Shown here in pieces: positions 6,254-7,372 of a stretch of 7,372 nucleotides of DNA. A model generated the notes under the pieces. That model worked only from the letters and a program-made list of their open reading frames with translations, did no database searches and had not been told where the DNA came from. The DNA is from Phycisphaerae bacterium (GTDB lineage: Bacteria > Planctomycetota > Phycisphaerae > Phycisphaerales > SM1A02). Position 1 is the stretch's first letter, and the number at the start of each line of letters is the position of its first letter. The position numbers and the translations under genes are program-made. Location of the stretch: contig VGXJ01000084.1 of NCBI GenBank assembly GCA_016873375.1, positions 1 through 7,372 on the forward strand, read 5' to 3'.

Positions 6254-7027
6254 ATGAACGCTCGACCTCTGATGCGATCAAGGGCATGTGCGATCCTTTC
6301 GCTTGTGGTGATCGCTGGGTGCCATGCACCAGCCACTGCGCCAGAGACTTCGCCTCCACAAGCGACTCCCCTCCCAACTACACGAGCCCCTGCGCCAGCG
6401 ACCGCACCTGTTCCGCCTGCGTCGTCCATCGTCCAACTGGGTGCCATCTCGGTCGATCGCACTGCGGGGTTGGTGCGCGTGCCAGGCGTCGTCGTGCTGC
6501 GCGAGGGTTGGCTTGAGCAGGCCGTCTGCCAGCAGGGCACGCGCGATCACGAATCGCTCATCACGGTTTCGATGCCGCCGAGTTCGATCCATGCGGCACT
6601 CTTGCTCGCGGGACTCACGCCCGGCCGGCCCGGTCACTGGCGCGTGCGTGAAGATGGTTCGCTTGAGCTTCTGCCCCCGACAGGCGACGCCGTGCTCGTC
6701 GACGTCGAGTGGATCGATGCTGCCGGCGGTGTGCAGTACGGTCCCATCGGTGCGTGGATCAAGACCAGCGGCGCCGATGAGCCGGTTGCCTTCGTCTTTG
6801 CGGGCGGTGTCATGCGTGATCGCGCCGCGGCGCCGTATGTCGCCGATCAGTCTGGCAGCGTGGTGGGTCTGGTCACCTTTGGCGATGAACCGATCGCGAG
6901 CGTGGCGGTGGTTCCAGATCGCGTCGATGTCGCCGAGCCATCATTGCAGGCGTGGTCGGAACGTATCCCGCCCGAGGGAACGGCCGTGACCGTGGTGATT
7001 CGCCGTGCGGCCCCGCCCGCACCATGA
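6254..7027 (+). CDS. YdjY-like domain lipoprotein
   Basis: The predicted 257-residue protein has Met codons at 1 and 7, then a short basic segment and the hydrophobic ILSLVVIAGC, whose IAGC is a lipobox. Cleavage before that Cys would yield a membrane-anchored lipoprotein. An Ala/Pro/Thr-rich linker of about 35 residues follows. The globular part (about residues 60-250) contains ISVDRTAGLVRVPGVVVLREGWLEQAVC, then THDHESLI-like RDHESLITV, SSIHAALLLAGLTPG and WIDAAGGVQYG. I associate these blocks with YdjY-domain proteins, a family without known function, common in planctomycetes. The start is uncertain. The nearest AGGAG (6229-6233) is 20 nt before 6254, the ATG at 6272 would also keep the signal, and the frame is open back to 6107. 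It is 22 nt upstream of an ABC ATPase gene and could be a partner or cargo of that transporter. Confidence 0.72.
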   Translation: MNARPLMRSRACAILSLVVIAGCHAPATAPETSPPQATPLPTTRAPAPATAPVPPASSIVQLGAISVDRTAGLVRVPGVVVLREGWLEQAVCQQGTRDHESLITVSMPPSSIHAALLLAGLTPGRPGHWRVREDGSLELLPPTGDAVLVDVEWIDAAGGVQYGPIGAWIKTSGADEPVAFVFAGGVMRDRAAAPYVADQSGSVVGLVTFGDEPIASVAVVPDRVDVAEPSLQAWSERIPPEGTAVTVVIRRAAPPAP

Positions 7028-7037
7028 AGCGCTTGCG

Positions 7038-7043
7038 TACGAT
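7038..7043 (+). promoter_or_regulatory. Putative -10 box for leaderless ABC ATPase mRNA
   Basis: TACGAT ends 6 nt before the ATG at 7050, so a transcript from it would start at the ATG itself. No Shine-Dalgarno sequence and no -35 match are present. The gene could instead be translated from a lipoprotein read-through mRNA. Confidence 0.3.
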
Positions 7044-7049
7044 CGCCAC

Positions 7050-7372
7050 ATGGATCACGCGCCCCAGCACGCCGCCTCACTTCGCGGCCTGACCAAGACC
7101 TACTTCCGGCCCGATGGTTCGGTGCTGGTCGAAGCGCTCAAGGGCGTCGATCTTGACATTCCCTACGGCCAGTACATGGCGATCATGGGCTTCAGCGGCT
7201 CGGGCAAGAGCACCCTCATGAACTTGCTTGGGTGTCTCGATCGACCCACCTCCGGCGCGTACTACCTTGATGGGATCGATGTGGCCACGCTGCCCGATGA
7301 CGAGCTCAGCGCGGTGCGCGGTCGCCGCATTGGATTCGTCTTCCAGGCGTTCAACCTAATCAGCGAACTGAC
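7050..7372 (+). CDS. ABC transporter ATP-binding protein, MacB/LolD type, 3' truncated by window
   Basis: The first 107 codons of an ABC ATPase are present; the gene continues past the window. The Walker A motif is GFSGSGKST at residues 47-55 with the nucleotide-binding Lys at 53. It is followed by LMNLLGCLDRPTSG, DGIDV, DDELSAVRGRRIGFVFQAFNLI, with the Q-loop Gln at 99. The sequence LLGCLDRPTSG...DDEL...R...IGFVFQ.FNL is characteristic of the MacB/LolD/FtsE group. These ATPases work with FtsX/MacB-type permeases in lipoprotein release, efflux or cell-envelope tasks. The position before S49 is Phe where Pro or Ala is usual. The ATG at 7050 is chosen because conserved sequence begins soon after it; the ATG at 7024 is in another frame and stops after 22 codons. 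The preceding lipoprotein gene may belong to the same unit. The permease gene should follow beyond the window. Confidence 0.93.
   Translation, partial: MDHAPQHAASLRGLTKTYFRPDGSVLVEALKGVDLDIPYGQYMAIMGFSGSGKSTLMNLLGCLDRPTSGAYYLDGIDVATLPDDELSAVRGRRIGFVFQAFNLISEL

Noticed and set aside
6039..6377. Minus-strand open frame of 112 codons in the spacer
   Set aside because: It overlaps the terminator and the lipoprotein signal sequence and has no motif or ribosome binding site.
7024..7092. Small frame starting with ATG overlapping the lipoprotein stop (ATGA)
   Set aside because: It has only 22 codons in a frame different from the conserved ABC ATPase and shows no sign of being a real peptide.

Overview
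The window is high-GC, densely packed bacterial DNA, most likely from a member of the Planctomycetota, probably class Phycisphaerae. This placement is an inference from gene content. It rests on a DUF1553 gene followed by a Tat-exported DUF1501 gene, a secreted protein ending in two dockerin-like DxNxDGxxNGxD calcium loops, a stand-alone tandem-ACT protein, a two-domain 6-pyruvoyl-tetrahydropterin-synthase-like protein and a YdjY-like lipoprotein. No rRNA, tRNA, CRISPR array, transposase or integrase was seen.

Layout: (1) Positions 1-1790, plus strand, hold the C-terminal end of a DUF1553 (PSD1) protein and a complete DUF1501 protein, probably one transcription unit. (2) Positions 1780-3714, minus strand, encode a large exported DUF885 metallohydrolase-like protein whose 3' end overlaps the DUF1501 gene by 11 bp. 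(3) Positions 3800-4624, plus strand, encode a secreted dockerin-like protein. It is divergent from the DUF885 gene and is followed by hairpins. (4) Positions 4736-5200, plus, encode a tandem ACT-domain protein. It converges, with a 3-nt gap, on a minus-strand bimodular pterin synthase (5204-5980). (5) Positions 5981-6253 form the largest gene-free stretch. It carries a good sigma70-like promoter followed about 20 nt later by a textbook intrinsic terminator, i.e. a candidate tiny RNA or an attenuated leader. (6) Positions 6254 to the window end, plus, encode a YdjY-like lipoprotein and the start of a MacB/LolD-type ABC transporter ATPase, cut by the window edge.

Functionally these look like several small, mostly unrelated units: surface or exported proteins (DUF1553/DUF1501, DUF885, dockerin-like protein, lipoprotein plus ABC ATPase) and two cytoplasmic genes (ACT regulator, pterin enzyme). 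No obvious defence system or mobile system is present. The most interesting items are the promoter-terminator cassette at 6011-6097, the pterin synthase with a biopterin-type active-site motif fused to a degenerate copy of the same fold, and a set of genes that lack Shine-Dalgarno sequences but have TAnnnT boxes 6-9 nt upstream of ATG, suggesting leaderless transcription. All family names come from reading motifs by eye; no search was run.
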